Shown here: piece after piece, positions 34,997 through 44,841 of the stretch
Layout: each line of letters starts with the position of its first letter
Numbering within the stretch: position 1 is the first letter of the stretch
Assembly: GCF_947499065.1 (NCBI RefSeq)
Contig: NZ_CANMMT010000012.1
Span: 19,000-82,999, forward strand
Source: an uncultured Tenacibaculum sp.
GTDB taxonomy: Bacteria > Bacteroidota > Bacteroidia > Flavobacteriales > Flavobacteriaceae
DNA: 64,000 nt
Direction: 5' to 3'
The notes under the pieces: model-generated
Told to the model about the DNA's origin: nothing
Databases searched by the model: none
The model's input: only the letters and a program-made list of their open reading frames with translations
Position numbers and translations under genes: made by a program

Positions 34997-36979
34997 TTAA
35001 ATCACACGCTCATCTGCTTTATAGGCTCCACGACGATGTAATATCCATTGAGCTTCATCTAAAGGATTTACTCCTTTATATTCTCTAATCACTCCTTCTC
35101 CTTCTGGACAAGTATCGTAGCCATAAAATTGTAATCGTAACCTTAATTTACCCCCTGTTATAGCATTTAGTTTAATACTTAAATCTAAAGAAGCTGCTAC
35201 TGGAATGGTTCCTTTTAAACTAAAAATATCGTCTTTAAACTCTGGAGAATCAAAAATAGCTCTTCGAGTACTTAATTCAGAAACTATTTTTCCTAATAAA
35301 GCTTCTTTTGCTTTGATTTCAAAACTTAAGATGGGTTCTAATAAATGAGTTCCTCCCGTCTGTAATCCTTTCATAATTCCCATAGGAGTTGCTAAATTAA
35401 AATCACCCGGTCTTGAATGTACATTATGATCCTCTCCTTTTATCAAGGTAATTTTTACATCGGTTACCTCCCACCCCAATATTCCTTGTGCTAACGCTTT
35501 GGGTATTGTACGTTCTACTTCATTTTGATACTTAATATGTACATCGTTTTGTGATACAATAGAACTATAACTCACCCCTGAATTTAAAGGTGCTGGCTCA
35601 ATTAAAAAAGTCATGATTGCCCAACAAGGTTTTGGCATCCAATACCTAATATAACCTTCTGCTTTTGTACTAATTGTTTCTTTATATACTACTTGTGGCT
35701 CTGTAAAACTTGCTTTGATTAAAAACCTGTCTTTTAAAACATGCTCTAAAATTTCAATCTGCATTTGTCCCATTAACAACAACTGTAATTCTTTTTCTGC
35801 TTTAAACCATTTAAAATTTAAAGAAGGATCTTCTCTATCTATTTGTTGAAGTGCTTCAGCCAAACTATTATAATCGGCTTTATTTTCTGGAACTACTTGA
35901 ACACTTAGTACAGGAATATGTAATTGTGGAAGCTTAGGAATACCTTCTGGACTACCTAAAATATCTCCCGACTTAGTTCCTAAAACTCCAGTAATTACTC
36001 CTATATCTCCCGATTTTAAAACTACATTATCAATATACTTGGTGTGATGTAGTTGTTTGGTTTGATTGATTTTGGTTTCTAATTGCTGTGTATGGTTGTA
36101 AATTGTTGTTTTTGAAGATAATTCTCCCGAAAAAACTTTTACATGTGCCATGGTACCATACACCTTATGATGTTCTAACTTAAAAACAAAGGCTGACAAC
36201 TCTTCTTTTGCTACTACTTTTGAAGTAGGACAATAAGTTATAATTCCATCTAATAAATCAGTTACTCCTATGTTATTTTTGGCTATTCCTGTAAATACTG
36301 GAACTATTTTATGTTTTTTTGTTAGTTTAGAAATACTATTTAAATATTCTTCATCTGTTATAGCTTCTGAATTTAAAAAGCGTTCTAACAAATCCTCTTC
36401 TCCTTCTAAAATATGTTCTATCGATTTTTCTTTAACTGTTGTGTGAGCATCTGTATTAAAAACAGGAACGGTTGTAGCATTGGTTAGCCCATCGTTTTCT
36501 GAAGCATACAATACAACTGGTCTAATTTTTAAATCCTGCTCTAATTGCGCTAGGGTAGCTTCGGTATCTGCTCCTTGACGATCAATTTTATTAATAAAAA
36601 TAATAGTCGGTATTTTCAATTCTTGCAAAGAATCCCAAATGTTTAGTGTATGCGCTTGTACTCCTTCCACTGCCGATACTACTAGTACTGCGGCATCTAC
36701 TACACATAATGCTCGTTCTACTTCACTAGAAAAATCTACGTGGCCTGGTGTATCTATCAAATTAATTTTTGTTCCTTTCCACTCAAAAGAAGTCGTTGCT
36801 GCTTTTATAGAAATACCACGTTCTTTTTCAAGCTCTAAACTATCAGTACTTGTCGAACCTTTATCTACACTCCCTAAAGTTCTAATGGCTCCTGAATTAT
36901 ATAAAAAATGTTCAGTAAGCGTTGTTTTTCCTGCATCTACATGAGCCAATATCCCTATATTGATTGTTGGTTTTGTCAT
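34997..36979 (-). CDS. TetM/TetO-like translational GTPase (ribosomal-protection family)
   Basis: This 660-aa EF-G-related protein has G1 AHVDAGKT, G3 DTPGHVDF and G4 NKID (FINKIDRQ), and the full set of EF-G-like domains. Length and N-terminus (NIGILAHVDAGKTTLTEHFLYNSGAI) match tetracycline ribosomal-protection proteins, and it is shorter than true EF-G. The domain IV tip reads HNVHSRPGDF where TetM has YSPVSTPADF, and the C-terminus ends RRGAYKADERVI, so it may belong to a sister group without tetracycline resistance. It has no adjacent SigZ-type promoter and is probably independent of the ars genes. Confidence 0.8.
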   Translation of the reverse strand: MTKPTINIGILAHVDAGKTTLTEHFLYNSGAIRTLGSVDKGSTSTDSLELEKERGISIKAATTSFEWKGTKINLIDTPGHVDFSSEVERALCVVDAAVLVVSAVEGVQAHTLNIWDSLQELKIPTIIFINKIDRQGADTEATLAQLEQDLKIRPVVLYASENDGLTNATTVPVFNTDAHTTVKEKSIEHILEGEEDLLERFLNSEAITDEEYLNSISKLTKKHKIVPVFTGIAKNNIGVTDLLDGIITYCPTSKVVAKEELSAFVFKLEHHKVYGTMAHVKVFSGELSSKTTIYNHTQQLETKINQTKQLHHTKYIDNVVLKSGDIGVITGVLGTKSGDILGSPEGIPKLPQLHIPVLSVQVVPENKADYNSLAEALQQIDREDPSLNFKWFKAEKELQLLLMGQMQIEILEHVLKDRFLIKASFTEPQVVYKETISTKAEGYIRYWMPKPCWAIMTFLIEPAPLNSGVSYSSIVSQNDVHIKYQNEVERTIPKALAQGILGWEVTDVKITLIKGEDHNVHSRPGDFNLATPMGIMKGLQTGGTHLLEPILSFEIKAKEALLGKIVSELSTRRAIFDSPEFKDDIFSLKGTIPVAASLDLSIKLNAITGGKLRLRLQFYGYDTCPEGEGVIREYKGVNPLDEAQWILHRRGAYKADERVI

Positions 36980-37150
36980 TATTTGGAGTGTTTTATCAAC
37001 CTTTTTAATTAAGTAGATTCACTTGAAGTAATTACTACTATCTACAGTACAAACTTACTATATTTAATACTTCTTTGTAATATTGAGTATCTTTTATTTT
37101 CTACTTATTTATTAGTCAATAGCTTCATTCATGTACTATGAATAATTCAC

Positions 37151-37185
37151 AAAAAAATGCATAAAGAATTTACATCTTTATGCAT
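37151..37185 (-). terminator. Terminator of the beta-propeller gene
   Basis: ATGCATAAAGA-7 nt-TCTTTATGCAT is an 11-bp perfect stem, followed on the minus strand by seven T. It lies 22 bp beyond the stop at 37207. The rest of the gap 36980-37206 shows nothing I recognise. Confidence 0.8.
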
Positions 37186-37206
37186 TATAATTTCTTAGAT
37201 AAGATA

Positions 37207-39126
37207 TTAGTTTAGCTTTTTTATGCTTATTGTTTTTTTAGTAAAGAAGAAGATTCTGTTTTCAATTTGGTCTATGATAAAATCATCTTGATCTTCGTTT
37301 AACTTAGTTACTAGTTTTTCATCCCCACTATCAACAAACAATCGTATTATTTTTTTGGTATCATCCTTGTCATTAGCTACAGTTACCAATAAGCTATTGT
37401 TATTCTCTTGTCCTTTTTTATAACGACTAAATATTTGCATTAAACTCGAATTGAAATCCATAGCGTTCAATTTCGTTAGTTTTGCTAAGGATCCTTCGTA
37501 AGATTGATACGTTCCATATATATCAGAAGCCATCGTACTCAAAAAACCTAGATCTTTAGTAACTAGTACATTTTTAAATGTTTGATTTAATTGACTTCCA
37601 ACAAAACCAATAGCTGCTGTATACACTCCTAGACCATCTTCTACTAGACCAAAAGCTTTTTCGAAAAATGATCTATGCTGATTTGATGGGTATTCTCTTT
37701 CGTAAATTAAGCTTCCTTTAAAATCAAACAAGTAAAACTTATTATCGCAATGCATAAAATATCCTTTTTCACGAATGTCTAAATCTGGAATTTGTTCTTT
37801 AAAATTAAACTTGAAAGACGGTTTTGGTAAAGAATCATTTATGTTGAACACATACAATTCGTTTTCGTTATACACAGGAAACTGTTGCTTTTTTTGATCG
37901 TACCAAATTCTAAAGAAATGCTTTTTTAATCTTAAGTTTCTTACAATAAATCCTTCATCGTTCAAGGCGATTTCTTTATCCAAAGCTTTCCCAGTAGATA
38001 AATCAATAATATTTGCTTTAGAAGGTGTTATGTATAATACTTTGTCTCCTTCATTAAATAAATGTATTGGATTTTCATTAGGCATTAGTGAAATTTTCAC
38101 AGACTTTTTCCACTGCTTTTTTCCTTTTGTATTAATAAAATTCAATTCCTTTTCTTGAACAACTAAATACCCTTTTTCTATTGGAACTATCTTTCTTATT
38201 AAGGGTAATAGCTCAGGTTTTTCCCATTGCTTTTGGCCTAAACTATCTATTACATTAAATCCTTTAGATGTAATAACCACCATTTTTTCATTATCGACAA
38301 TTGTATTTTTTATGTTACCTACAACTTTTATAGGGGCTTCCCATACAGGTTCCATAGAATTGGTATGTTTAGCAAAAATTGCAGTTTCTTCGTTTAGCTT
38401 TTTTAAAGCTATCTTATCTGTAAATACAAAGACTACATCTTTTTCTCTATTCATCTCTATAGTATTCACATCCTTTTGGTGAAATACTATTTCTCCTGTA
38501 AGCTTATTTATTTTTAGGAGCTGTTTATTATGTAACCAAAAAATATCGCCATGCTTATCTAACATTATTTTTTCAGTATCAAGAAAAGCTTCTTTGACAG
38601 CCTTGAAAAAACCACTTTTAGTTAAATCATTTTCCCAAATAAGTTTTCCATTATCGTAATTATAAAGAGCTAAGACTACTTTTTTCTTTTTTAATCCATT
38701 GACTAAAATAGCATCCTGCTCTGGTATTAATAATGTTTTATTTACTGCTTTAAATCCGTGTTTTTCCGAGTTAAAAAGTATTTTACCATTGATACTATTT
38801 AAGATAATTCTAGAAACACCTTTTGTTCCAAATGCATTGGATAATAGTTTAGAACTTATTAAAGGATCTTTTTCAAAAATAACGATAGGCGTAAAAGGAA
38901 TTTCTTTGTAGGAATCCATATCTACCTTCTTCAACTCCTTATTTTCCCATGCTACGGTTTTATTTTCTGGATTAACTGCTAAAACTTTTTTCTTTGTTTT
39001 TACTATCAGCATCCCAGTATTAGAGTTAACTACTTTTCCTTTTATTTTAGCTTTCGTAGTTATTACCTCCTGTGCTATAGAAGATTGGATACTAAAAATA
39101 AATAAGAGAATAATTACTTTTTTCAT
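37207..39126 (-). CDS. Exported beta-propeller-like protein of unknown function (639 aa)
   Basis: A signal peptide (MKKVIILLFIFSIQSSIAQ) is followed by a long series of beta-rich units such as GKLIWENDLTKSGF, GEIVFHQKD, MEPVWEAPIKV, GQKQWEKPELLP and GKKQWKKSVKIS. The GxxxW pattern repeats like PQQ-type propeller blades, so it is probably a periplasmic seven- or eight-bladed propeller. I see no enzymatic motif. It stands alone with its own terminator and no functional clue from neighbours. Confidence 0.75.
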   Translation of the reverse strand: MKKVIILLFIFSIQSSIAQEVITTKAKIKGKVVNSNTGMLIVKTKKKVLAVNPENKTVAWENKELKKVDMDSYKEIPFTPIVIFEKDPLISSKLLSNAFGTKGVSRIILNSINGKILFNSEKHGFKAVNKTLLIPEQDAILVNGLKKKKVVLALYNYDNGKLIWENDLTKSGFFKAVKEAFLDTEKIMLDKHGDIFWLHNKQLLKINKLTGEIVFHQKDVNTIEMNREKDVVFVFTDKIALKKLNEETAIFAKHTNSMEPVWEAPIKVVGNIKNTIVDNEKMVVITSKGFNVIDSLGQKQWEKPELLPLIRKIVPIEKGYLVVQEKELNFINTKGKKQWKKSVKISLMPNENPIHLFNEGDKVLYITPSKANIIDLSTGKALDKEIALNDEGFIVRNLRLKKHFFRIWYDQKKQQFPVYNENELYVFNINDSLPKPSFKFNFKEQIPDLDIREKGYFMHCDNKFYLFDFKGSLIYEREYPSNQHRSFFEKAFGLVEDGLGVYTAAIGFVGSQLNQTFKNVLVTKDLGFLSTMASDIYGTYQSYEGSLAKLTKLNAMDFNSSLMQIFSRYKKGQENNNSLLVTVANDKDDTKKIIRLFVDSGDEKLVTKLNEDQDDFIIDQIENRIFFFTKKTISIKKLN

Positions 39127-39297
39127 ATTATATAAACTGAATATTTTGTGCTGTTAAACTGCCAACTACTACTAACTGCACCTTAAAAATACATATAATT
39201 AGCAGTTAACAACACTTTTATAATTAATGAAACTAAAAAAATTAATTGTTGCTATAGAACTTTATAAAACCCTATACTTATATTTCTTTTAAAGCTT

Positions 39298-40503
39298 TTA
39301 AAGTTCTATTGTCTTATTTAAGAACTGTAGTTTCTCTACACTTCTTAAGGTATTTTTACCATCTCTTGATGATATTTTATCAATTACTGTAATTTCTCCA
39401 TCTTCATCAATTACCTCATAATCTTCATAATTACCTGAAAATAGAACTGTATTAATACCTTTATTACCTATGATATCATTATCTAATTCATTTACCACAA
39501 CATTAATGTTATTATCACCTAATAGCGTAATATCTTTCAAATACTGTGAATGGTGTGTATAAGGTATTTCTTCATTAAATTTTAGAGAAAAGTCTCCTTT
39601 AAACCCCTTGTCTATTCTTGCATTATAGGTTAAATATGGATGGAAGAAGCTATTTTTCATCAATTCATAGGCTACAGGGTCTTTCTCTTTTAAATCCTTT
39701 CTTACTTTTGGAGCATAGAATCCCCACATTCCTCCTTCTCTTTTCTTAAACGCTCCCCATAAACCATAATAAGTATCAATTACTGATGCTAAATACTCTT
39801 GCGACAAACTATTCTCTGCACTAATTTCTTCTAACCATCCTTTCATTCTTTCGTCATTTGCCCATAGTTTTTTCTCTAATCCATTTACTTGAGCAGCTCT
39901 AATTTCCTTTTGAAATTCTGGTGCAGCACCTGGCAATGTATTATTCTTTCCGTCTACTCCAATTCCATTATCATGTACAAAGTGTAATATCTCTTCGTAA
40001 GCAGCATCTCTGTGCTTATAATTCTGATTTATATACCATGGATGTCCTTCTACTTGAATTTCGTTTTTATACAATGGTTGCGCATTTACTTTTACATCAT
40101 TTGTTCCATCATCTTGTCCATTCATTAAAGCTAATACGGCATTATTTTCAGTCATCTTATTAGCAATTTCACCTTTATTTTCTCCAAATTTAGAACCCGG
40201 ATAATCTTTTAAATAATGTTCTAAAATACTTCTACATCTCACCGCTTGCTCATCGGTTACATCATCTTGAATTACAATATGAATTGGTTTTCCGTTAGGT
40301 GCCATTACTTTGGTATATCTGTCAAAGTGTTTTTGATAAGCTTTCCCTAAACTACTAGGAACTGCTTCTATACCTAACTCAGTATTAAAAACTCTTTTTA
40401 TCGGTTCGTTTTTCGATACTTCTTTTTCCTTATTAATCGCACAACTTTGTATCAATATTACTGCGAACAATAATAACTGACTTATTTTTATTGAATTTTT
40501 CAT
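39298..40503 (-). CDS. Lipoprotein with RTX/serralysin-type C-terminal tail (401 aa)
   Basis: The signal ends in a lipobox (LLLFAVILIQSCAINK). The middle is unfamiliar and holds an EEILHFVHDNGIG segment that could, but need not, be part of a metal site. The last 70 residues (VLFSGNYEDYEVIDEDGEI, then ISSRDGKNTLRSVEKLQF) match the closing repeat found after RTX calcium-binding repeats in serralysin-like proteins. It lies 7 bp after the DUF4249 gene and belongs to the TonB receptor operon, suggesting a surface lipoprotein that works with the receptor. I do not recognise the family as a whole. Confidence 0.75.
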   Translation of the reverse strand: MKNSIKISQLLLFAVILIQSCAINKEKEVSKNEPIKRVFNTELGIEAVPSSLGKAYQKHFDRYTKVMAPNGKPIHIVIQDDVTDEQAVRCRSILEHYLKDYPGSKFGENKGEIANKMTENNAVLALMNGQDDGTNDVKVNAQPLYKNEIQVEGHPWYINQNYKHRDAAYEEILHFVHDNGIGVDGKNNTLPGAAPEFQKEIRAAQVNGLEKKLWANDERMKGWLEEISAENSLSQEYLASVIDTYYGLWGAFKKREGGMWGFYAPKVRKDLKEKDPVAYELMKNSFFHPYLTYNARIDKGFKGDFSLKFNEEIPYTHHSQYLKDITLLGDNNINVVVNELDNDIIGNKGINTVLFSGNYEDYEVIDEDGEITVIDKISSRDGKNTLRSVEKLQFLNKTIEL

Positions 40504-40510
40504 TACTATT

Positions 40511-41335
40511 TTATTGTATTACATAATTTACTTTTACTACCTCTCCTAATCTAAAATATCCTAGTACTTCCTCATTTGGATCGGTTACACTTTTACAATT
40601 TCCTTTTAACTGTGCTGGTGTAGATGTAAATGGTCCTCCAGAACTAGACTGCTGTACTAAGAGATTTATATAATTATAGTACTGCTTAGATATTCCGTAT
40701 AAACTTATATTCAAGGTACTTCCAACCTCAAAATCTTTATTCTCATATTCCATAAAGTTTTGATTTCCATTTGTAAAGCTATCGCTAATAGGATCCAGTA
40801 CTGGTACAGGCTCATTAGCAGTTAAAAATTCTCCCAAATAATGATTCTCTTCATTTTCAGGATCATCAAAATAGATAGTTACTTCTTTATCTGTGGTACT
40901 ATCTCCCTTGTCTGTTGTCTGTTCTACTTTTTTAATATCAACAACTGACATTAACTTTTCTGTAGCTTCATAATTCTTAGAATTATAGATGATTTCTAAT
41001 TTATAAGTATCATTAACTACTGGTACAAAAGAATTGGTAGTGTACCTTCCATTTCCTTGATCGCTAAATACAAACTCAGCATTACTGTTGGTATTAATTA
41101 CTTTTACCTGAGCTCCTGTTGCTGGTACATCCTTATTTGTATCAAAAAAGGCTGTTGATGTTCTTAATATTATGGTTTGACTTCCTCCTGTAGTTCCTTT
41201 AGTCCAATTTATAGAAGCTTCTACCACTAATCTTGGTCCTGCATTGGGTACTGTAACGTTTATAACTTCAGTACAGGATACATGAAAGCATATTAGAACT
41301 AGAAACATGCTTATTTGCTTATATATTTTTTTCAT
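40511..41335 (-). CDS. DUF4249-family surface lipoprotein
   Basis: This 274-aa protein has a lipoprotein signal (MFLVLICFHVSCTEV), followed by the DUF4249 pattern (PRLVVEASINWTKG...A.V.V.......F.F.D...G.Y.......P...DTYKLEIIYN). DUF4249 proteins in Bacteroidota are regularly encoded beside TonB receptors carrying a carboxypeptidase-regulatory domain, as here (4 bp after the receptor gene), and probably serve as its surface partner. The substrate is unknown. Confidence 0.88.
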   Translation of the reverse strand: MKKIYKQISMFLVLICFHVSCTEVINVTVPNAGPRLVVEASINWTKGTTGGSQTIILRTSTAFFDTNKDVPATGAQVKVINTNSNAEFVFSDQGNGRYTTNSFVPVVNDTYKLEIIYNSKNYEATEKLMSVVDIKKVEQTTDKGDSTTDKEVTIYFDDPENEENHYLGEFLTANEPVPVLDPISDSFTNGNQNFMEYENKDFEVGSTLNISLYGISKQYYNYINLLVQQSSSGGPFTSTPAQLKGNCKSVTDPNEEVLGYFRLGEVVKVNYVIQ

Positions 41336-41339
41336 TTTC

Positions 41340-43718
41340 TTAAAATTTAAAGTTATAACTCACCGCTGGCATGATTCCGAAAATAGAAGTTCGAGTTGCC
41401 TCATTTGCTCCTGTATCTAAGTTTTGACCAAAAGCTATTGATGCTGCATTTTTACGATTGTACACATTGTAAATTCCGAATACCCATTCTCCTTTCCATC
41501 GTCTATTTTTATTTTTTCTAGGCGTTAATGTTGCTGAAATATCTAATCTATGGTAAGCGGGTAATCTGCTCGCATTTCTAGTTGAATAGGTTGCTGTTGA
41601 AATTCCATTATAAATGAATTGTCCGTTAGGATAGGTTACAGGACGCCCTGTTTGGAAAGCAAAATTAGCCCCGAAGCTCCATTTATCATTAAGCTTATAG
41701 TTTCCTGTTATTGATACATCATGCGTTCTATCGTAAGCAGTGTTATACCAATTTCCATTATTAATTCCTAAGCCTCCAGCTTTTCCTCCTGCTGTTTTTT
41801 GTTCTGCTTTTGACAGTGTATAGGCTACCCAACCTGTAAAGTTTCCTTTGTTTTTTCTGAACAATAATTCCAAACCATACGATCTAGATTTACCTGTTAA
41901 TATTTCTGTTTCTATATTGTTTTGAGCAATTAAATCTGCTCCATTGATATAGTCTACTCTGTTTTTTACTGTTTTATAATAAGCCTCAGCTTCTAGTGAA
42001 TATTCATTGTCATTTATATTTCTAAAGTACCCTACTGCGTATTGATCGGCCAATTGTGGTTTTAGGAACTTTCCACTTGGTGCCCAAACATCTAACGGAG
42101 TAGCTGATGTTGTGTTAGATATTAAATGTAAATACTGTGCTGTTTTATTATAACTCGCTTTTACCGACGATTTTTCATTTAATTTATACGACAATGCTAA
42201 CCTAGGTTCAAAGTTTCCAAACGATTCAATTACTTGACCTTTTTTATAAGCAGTTTCTCCTATACTATTGGCTCTTTCATAAATTCCTAAGGCTTGATTA
42301 TAAACTACTGGTGTATTGTTTGCATATTCACGTAAAGTTTGATCTCCTAATCTCATAAAATTACTGTATCGTATTCCATATTGAGCAGTTAACTTATCCG
42401 AAATCTTATGTTCTAAGCTCGCGTAAGCACCCGTTTCTAAAGCAAACTTATTGTCTAATTTTCGTGGGTTTACTCCTGATGACGGTGTTAATGGATTCAA
42501 TCGTCCTGGGTTGAAATCATAGTAAATACCACTGACACCAAACTTGAATTTATAGTTATTGTTCAAATAATATCCTACATCATACTTTAAATTGTAATTT
42601 TTAATGTCCGATTTCCAATCTATTCCCGATGCGTTTATTTGTAAGTTGTAGTTGTACTTACTATAGATTAATGATAGGTTAGAAAATAGCTTATCGTTAA
42701 ATAAATGATTCCAACGTAAGTTTCCAGTTAAATTTCCATAAGAGTTTTTAAAAGAGCTTCCGAAACCAATATCATCATTTCCAAAATACCCTGATAAATA
42801 CAGCTTGTTATTATCGTTAATCTTATAATTTGTTTTAAAATTAATATCGTAAAACTTAGTAGTATTGTTTTTAAACTCTTCAGAAAGCTTTAAAAACAAG
42901 TGGGCATATGATCCTCTACCCGATATTAAGAACGATCCTCTATCTTTAAAAGTAGGTCCTTCAACAGTTAATCTACTCGATATAAAACCGATTCCCCCAG
43001 ATAGTTTTATATTCTTACTATTCCCATCTTTCTGATGTATGTCTAACACAGAAGATACTCTTCCTCCAAATCGAGCAGGAATTCCTCCTTTGTATAACTT
43101 GATATCTTTTACAGCATCGGCATTAAAAACTGAAAAGAACCCAAATAAATGCGATGAGTTATAAATGATTGCTTCATCTAACAATACCAAATTTTGATCT
43201 TCAGCTCCTCCTCTTACATTAAAACCAGAAGCTCCTTCTCCCGAATTGGTTACTCCTGGTAATAACTGTATGGATTTAATTACGTCTACTTCTCCTAATA
43301 CAGCTGGTATTTTTTTAATGGCTTTTGCCGATAGTTTCGCCACGCTCATTTGTGGTGTTCTTAAATTAACGCGTTTTGTTTCTCCTGAGTTGATAACAAC
43401 TTCATCTAATTGTCCTGCATCTTCTTCTAGTTCTGTATTGAATTTAATATTCTGATTCAATACTATTTTTTTAGAGACTGTTTTATATCCTAAATAAGAT
43501 ACTTCTAATACATAGGTTCCTTTGGGAGCTGTTATCGAGTAAAACCCATACTCATTGGTTATGGTTCCTATACTAGTTCCTTGTAATAATACGGTTGCCC
43601 CTAATAGTGTTTCTCCATTTGCATGATCTTTAAGAGTACCGCTTACGGTAAACTTTTCTTGAGCATATCCCACCGACAAATAAAGAAGGATTATTAAGTT
43701 TAAAAAAGTGTGTTTCAT
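41340..43718 (-). CDS. TonB-dependent receptor with carboxypeptidase-regulatory-like domain
   Basis: This 792-aa outer-membrane receptor has a signal peptide (MKHTFLNLIILLYLSVGYAQ), a beta-sandwich domain (about 25-105, SGTLKDHANGETLLGATV...YLGYKTV), a plug (about 120-230, IQLLPGVTNSGEGASGFNVRGGAEDQNLVLLDE), and a barrel ending in Phe (MPAVSYNFKF). It lacks an STN domain, so it does not signal to a FecR pair. It heads an operon with DUF4249 and an RTX-tail lipoprotein gene and lies 82 bp downstream of a membrane AraC regulator gene. Confidence 0.92.
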   Translation of the reverse strand: MKHTFLNLIILLYLSVGYAQEKFTVSGTLKDHANGETLLGATVLLQGTSIGTITNEYGFYSITAPKGTYVLEVSYLGYKTVSKKIVLNQNIKFNTELEEDAGQLDEVVINSGETKRVNLRTPQMSVAKLSAKAIKKIPAVLGEVDVIKSIQLLPGVTNSGEGASGFNVRGGAEDQNLVLLDEAIIYNSSHLFGFFSVFNADAVKDIKLYKGGIPARFGGRVSSVLDIHQKDGNSKNIKLSGGIGFISSRLTVEGPTFKDRGSFLISGRGSYAHLFLKLSEEFKNNTTKFYDINFKTNYKINDNNKLYLSGYFGNDDIGFGSSFKNSYGNLTGNLRWNHLFNDKLFSNLSLIYSKYNYNLQINASGIDWKSDIKNYNLKYDVGYYLNNNYKFKFGVSGIYYDFNPGRLNPLTPSSGVNPRKLDNKFALETGAYASLEHKISDKLTAQYGIRYSNFMRLGDQTLREYANNTPVVYNQALGIYERANSIGETAYKKGQVIESFGNFEPRLALSYKLNEKSSVKASYNKTAQYLHLISNTTSATPLDVWAPSGKFLKPQLADQYAVGYFRNINDNEYSLEAEAYYKTVKNRVDYINGADLIAQNNIETEILTGKSRSYGLELLFRKNKGNFTGWVAYTLSKAEQKTAGGKAGGLGINNGNWYNTAYDRTHDVSITGNYKLNDKWSFGANFAFQTGRPVTYPNGQFIYNGISTATYSTRNASRLPAYHRLDISATLTPRKNKNRRWKGEWVFGIYNVYNRKNAASIAFGQNLDTGANEATRTSIFGIMPAVSYNFKF

Positions 43719-43737
43719 GTACGTTCATTTTATTTTG

Positions 43738-43794
43738 CAAAAGAACGCAGTGATGTCTTAATATATTCTTAAAACGGGGTTCGTATGAGTTCGT
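43738..43794 (-). promoter_or_regulatory. Possible AraC-controlled promoter of the receptor operon
   Basis: The gap contains the direct repeat GTTCGTATGAGTTCGT (43779-43794, 10-bp period, plus-strand sequence). 33 bp nearer the gene is a TTCTTTTG box on the minus strand (43738-43745), one base off TAnnTTTG. The 10-bp period suits an AraC dimer, and the regulator gene adjoins. The spacing equals that at the giant-gene promoters. Confidence 0.5.
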
Positions 43795-43800
43795 TTAAGC

Positions 43801-44841
43801 TTAATCGAACTCTTTTAATGCTTGTTCGTACTGCTTAGGAGTCATGCCTTCCACGGCTTTAAAAGCACTATAAAAGGTTGACTTTGAAGAGAATCCAACC
43901 TCTTGAGCTAACCCAAAAACCGATAATTGCTTTGACTTGGTAGATTTCATGCTTTTTTTGAACTCTTCTACTCTAAAACGGTTTATAAAGTGATAAAATG
44001 TAGTTTTTGAATGCAATTTGATGAGTGCAGAAATTCTATTTTCCTTCATTTCTAAACTCAATGCCAAATCTCTTAAAGTAATATTTTGCTTAGCATACAA
44101 TCTTTTTTCTTGGATAGTATCTTTTAAATAATCGTATTCCTTTTGACTTTCAACTAAAGTATCTTCTTGTTTAATCTCTTTTACTTTATCCTTGGTAATA
44201 TCTACAACATCATTAAGTATTTCTGGTTGAGAAAAACCATTGTATCCAATCCAATATACCATAGCAAATATGATAATTGAAGGAATGCTATTATTTATTG
44301 GAATTAAGTTTTCTAAAATAAAAGTAGCATGCAACAATAGTATAAAGTAGATTAAACTCTTTAACCATGTAAGTGTTTTTTGTTCAATATTAGAATAATA
44401 ATTATTTACCTTTTTCTTATGATCTTTCAATATCTTAAATACGTAGATTACCAATGCTAAATTGAATACATAAAAGATTTTAAATACTTCCATTTCATTA
44501 TTCTCTTTATCATAATTTCCGAAGAGCAATAATACATTCATTAAAATACCAGGAACAAATAAAAGCCAATACCATTTTTTAAATGGCTTATTAACGGTTT
44601 TTATTAAATAGAAGAATAAAAAAACTAAAATGAATAGCACCACTTCAAAAGTAGTTTCTATCTTGCTCAAGAAATTATCACCTTCAATTTCTGACAATTG
44701 CATATAAGATAAACTCCATAAAAACAAACCAAGAAAAATATTTCCTTTTTTATTTTTAAAATGTGCAGATAAAAATAGCAGCCCTATCATAAAAGATGCT
44801 CCTATAGTTATTGTATTTAGTAGTGTGTTAAAACTTCCCAT
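43801..44841 (-). CDS. AraC-family regulator with N-terminal membrane domain
   Basis: This 346-aa protein has about six to seven membrane segments in the first 215 residues (for example LFLWSLSYMQL, VLFILVFLFFYLI, LLFVPGILMNVLLLFG) and a C-terminal AraC DNA-binding domain (ITLRDLALSLEMKENRISALI...FGLAQEVGFSSKSTFYSAFKAVEGMTPKQYEQ). Such membrane AraC proteins are common in Bacteroidota and sense signals in the envelope. It precedes the receptor operon in the same direction and probably controls it. Confidence 0.9.
   Translation of the reverse strand: MGSFNTLLNTITIGASFMIGLLFLSAHFKNKKGNIFLGLFLWSLSYMQLSEIEGDNFLSKIETTFEVVLFILVFLFFYLIKTVNKPFKKWYWLLFVPGILMNVLLLFGNYDKENNEMEVFKIFYVFNLALVIYVFKILKDHKKKVNNYYSNIEQKTLTWLKSLIYFILLLHATFILENLIPINNSIPSIIIFAMVYWIGYNGFSQPEILNDVVDITKDKVKEIKQEDTLVESQKEYDYLKDTIQEKRLYAKQNITLRDLALSLEMKENRISALIKLHSKTTFYHFINRFRVEEFKKSMKSTKSKQLSVFGLAQEVGFSSKSTFYSAFKAVEGMTPKQYEQALKEFD

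Noticed and set aside
34997..36979. Calling the GTPase a specific tetracycline resistance gene such as tet(Q)
   Set aside because: The domain IV tip and C-terminus differ from TetM-type sequences, so resistance cannot be claimed.
39298..40503. Metalloprotease assignment from EEILHFVHD
   Set aside because: The segment does not match HExxH or a known inverted motif closely enough, and no third ligand is evident.
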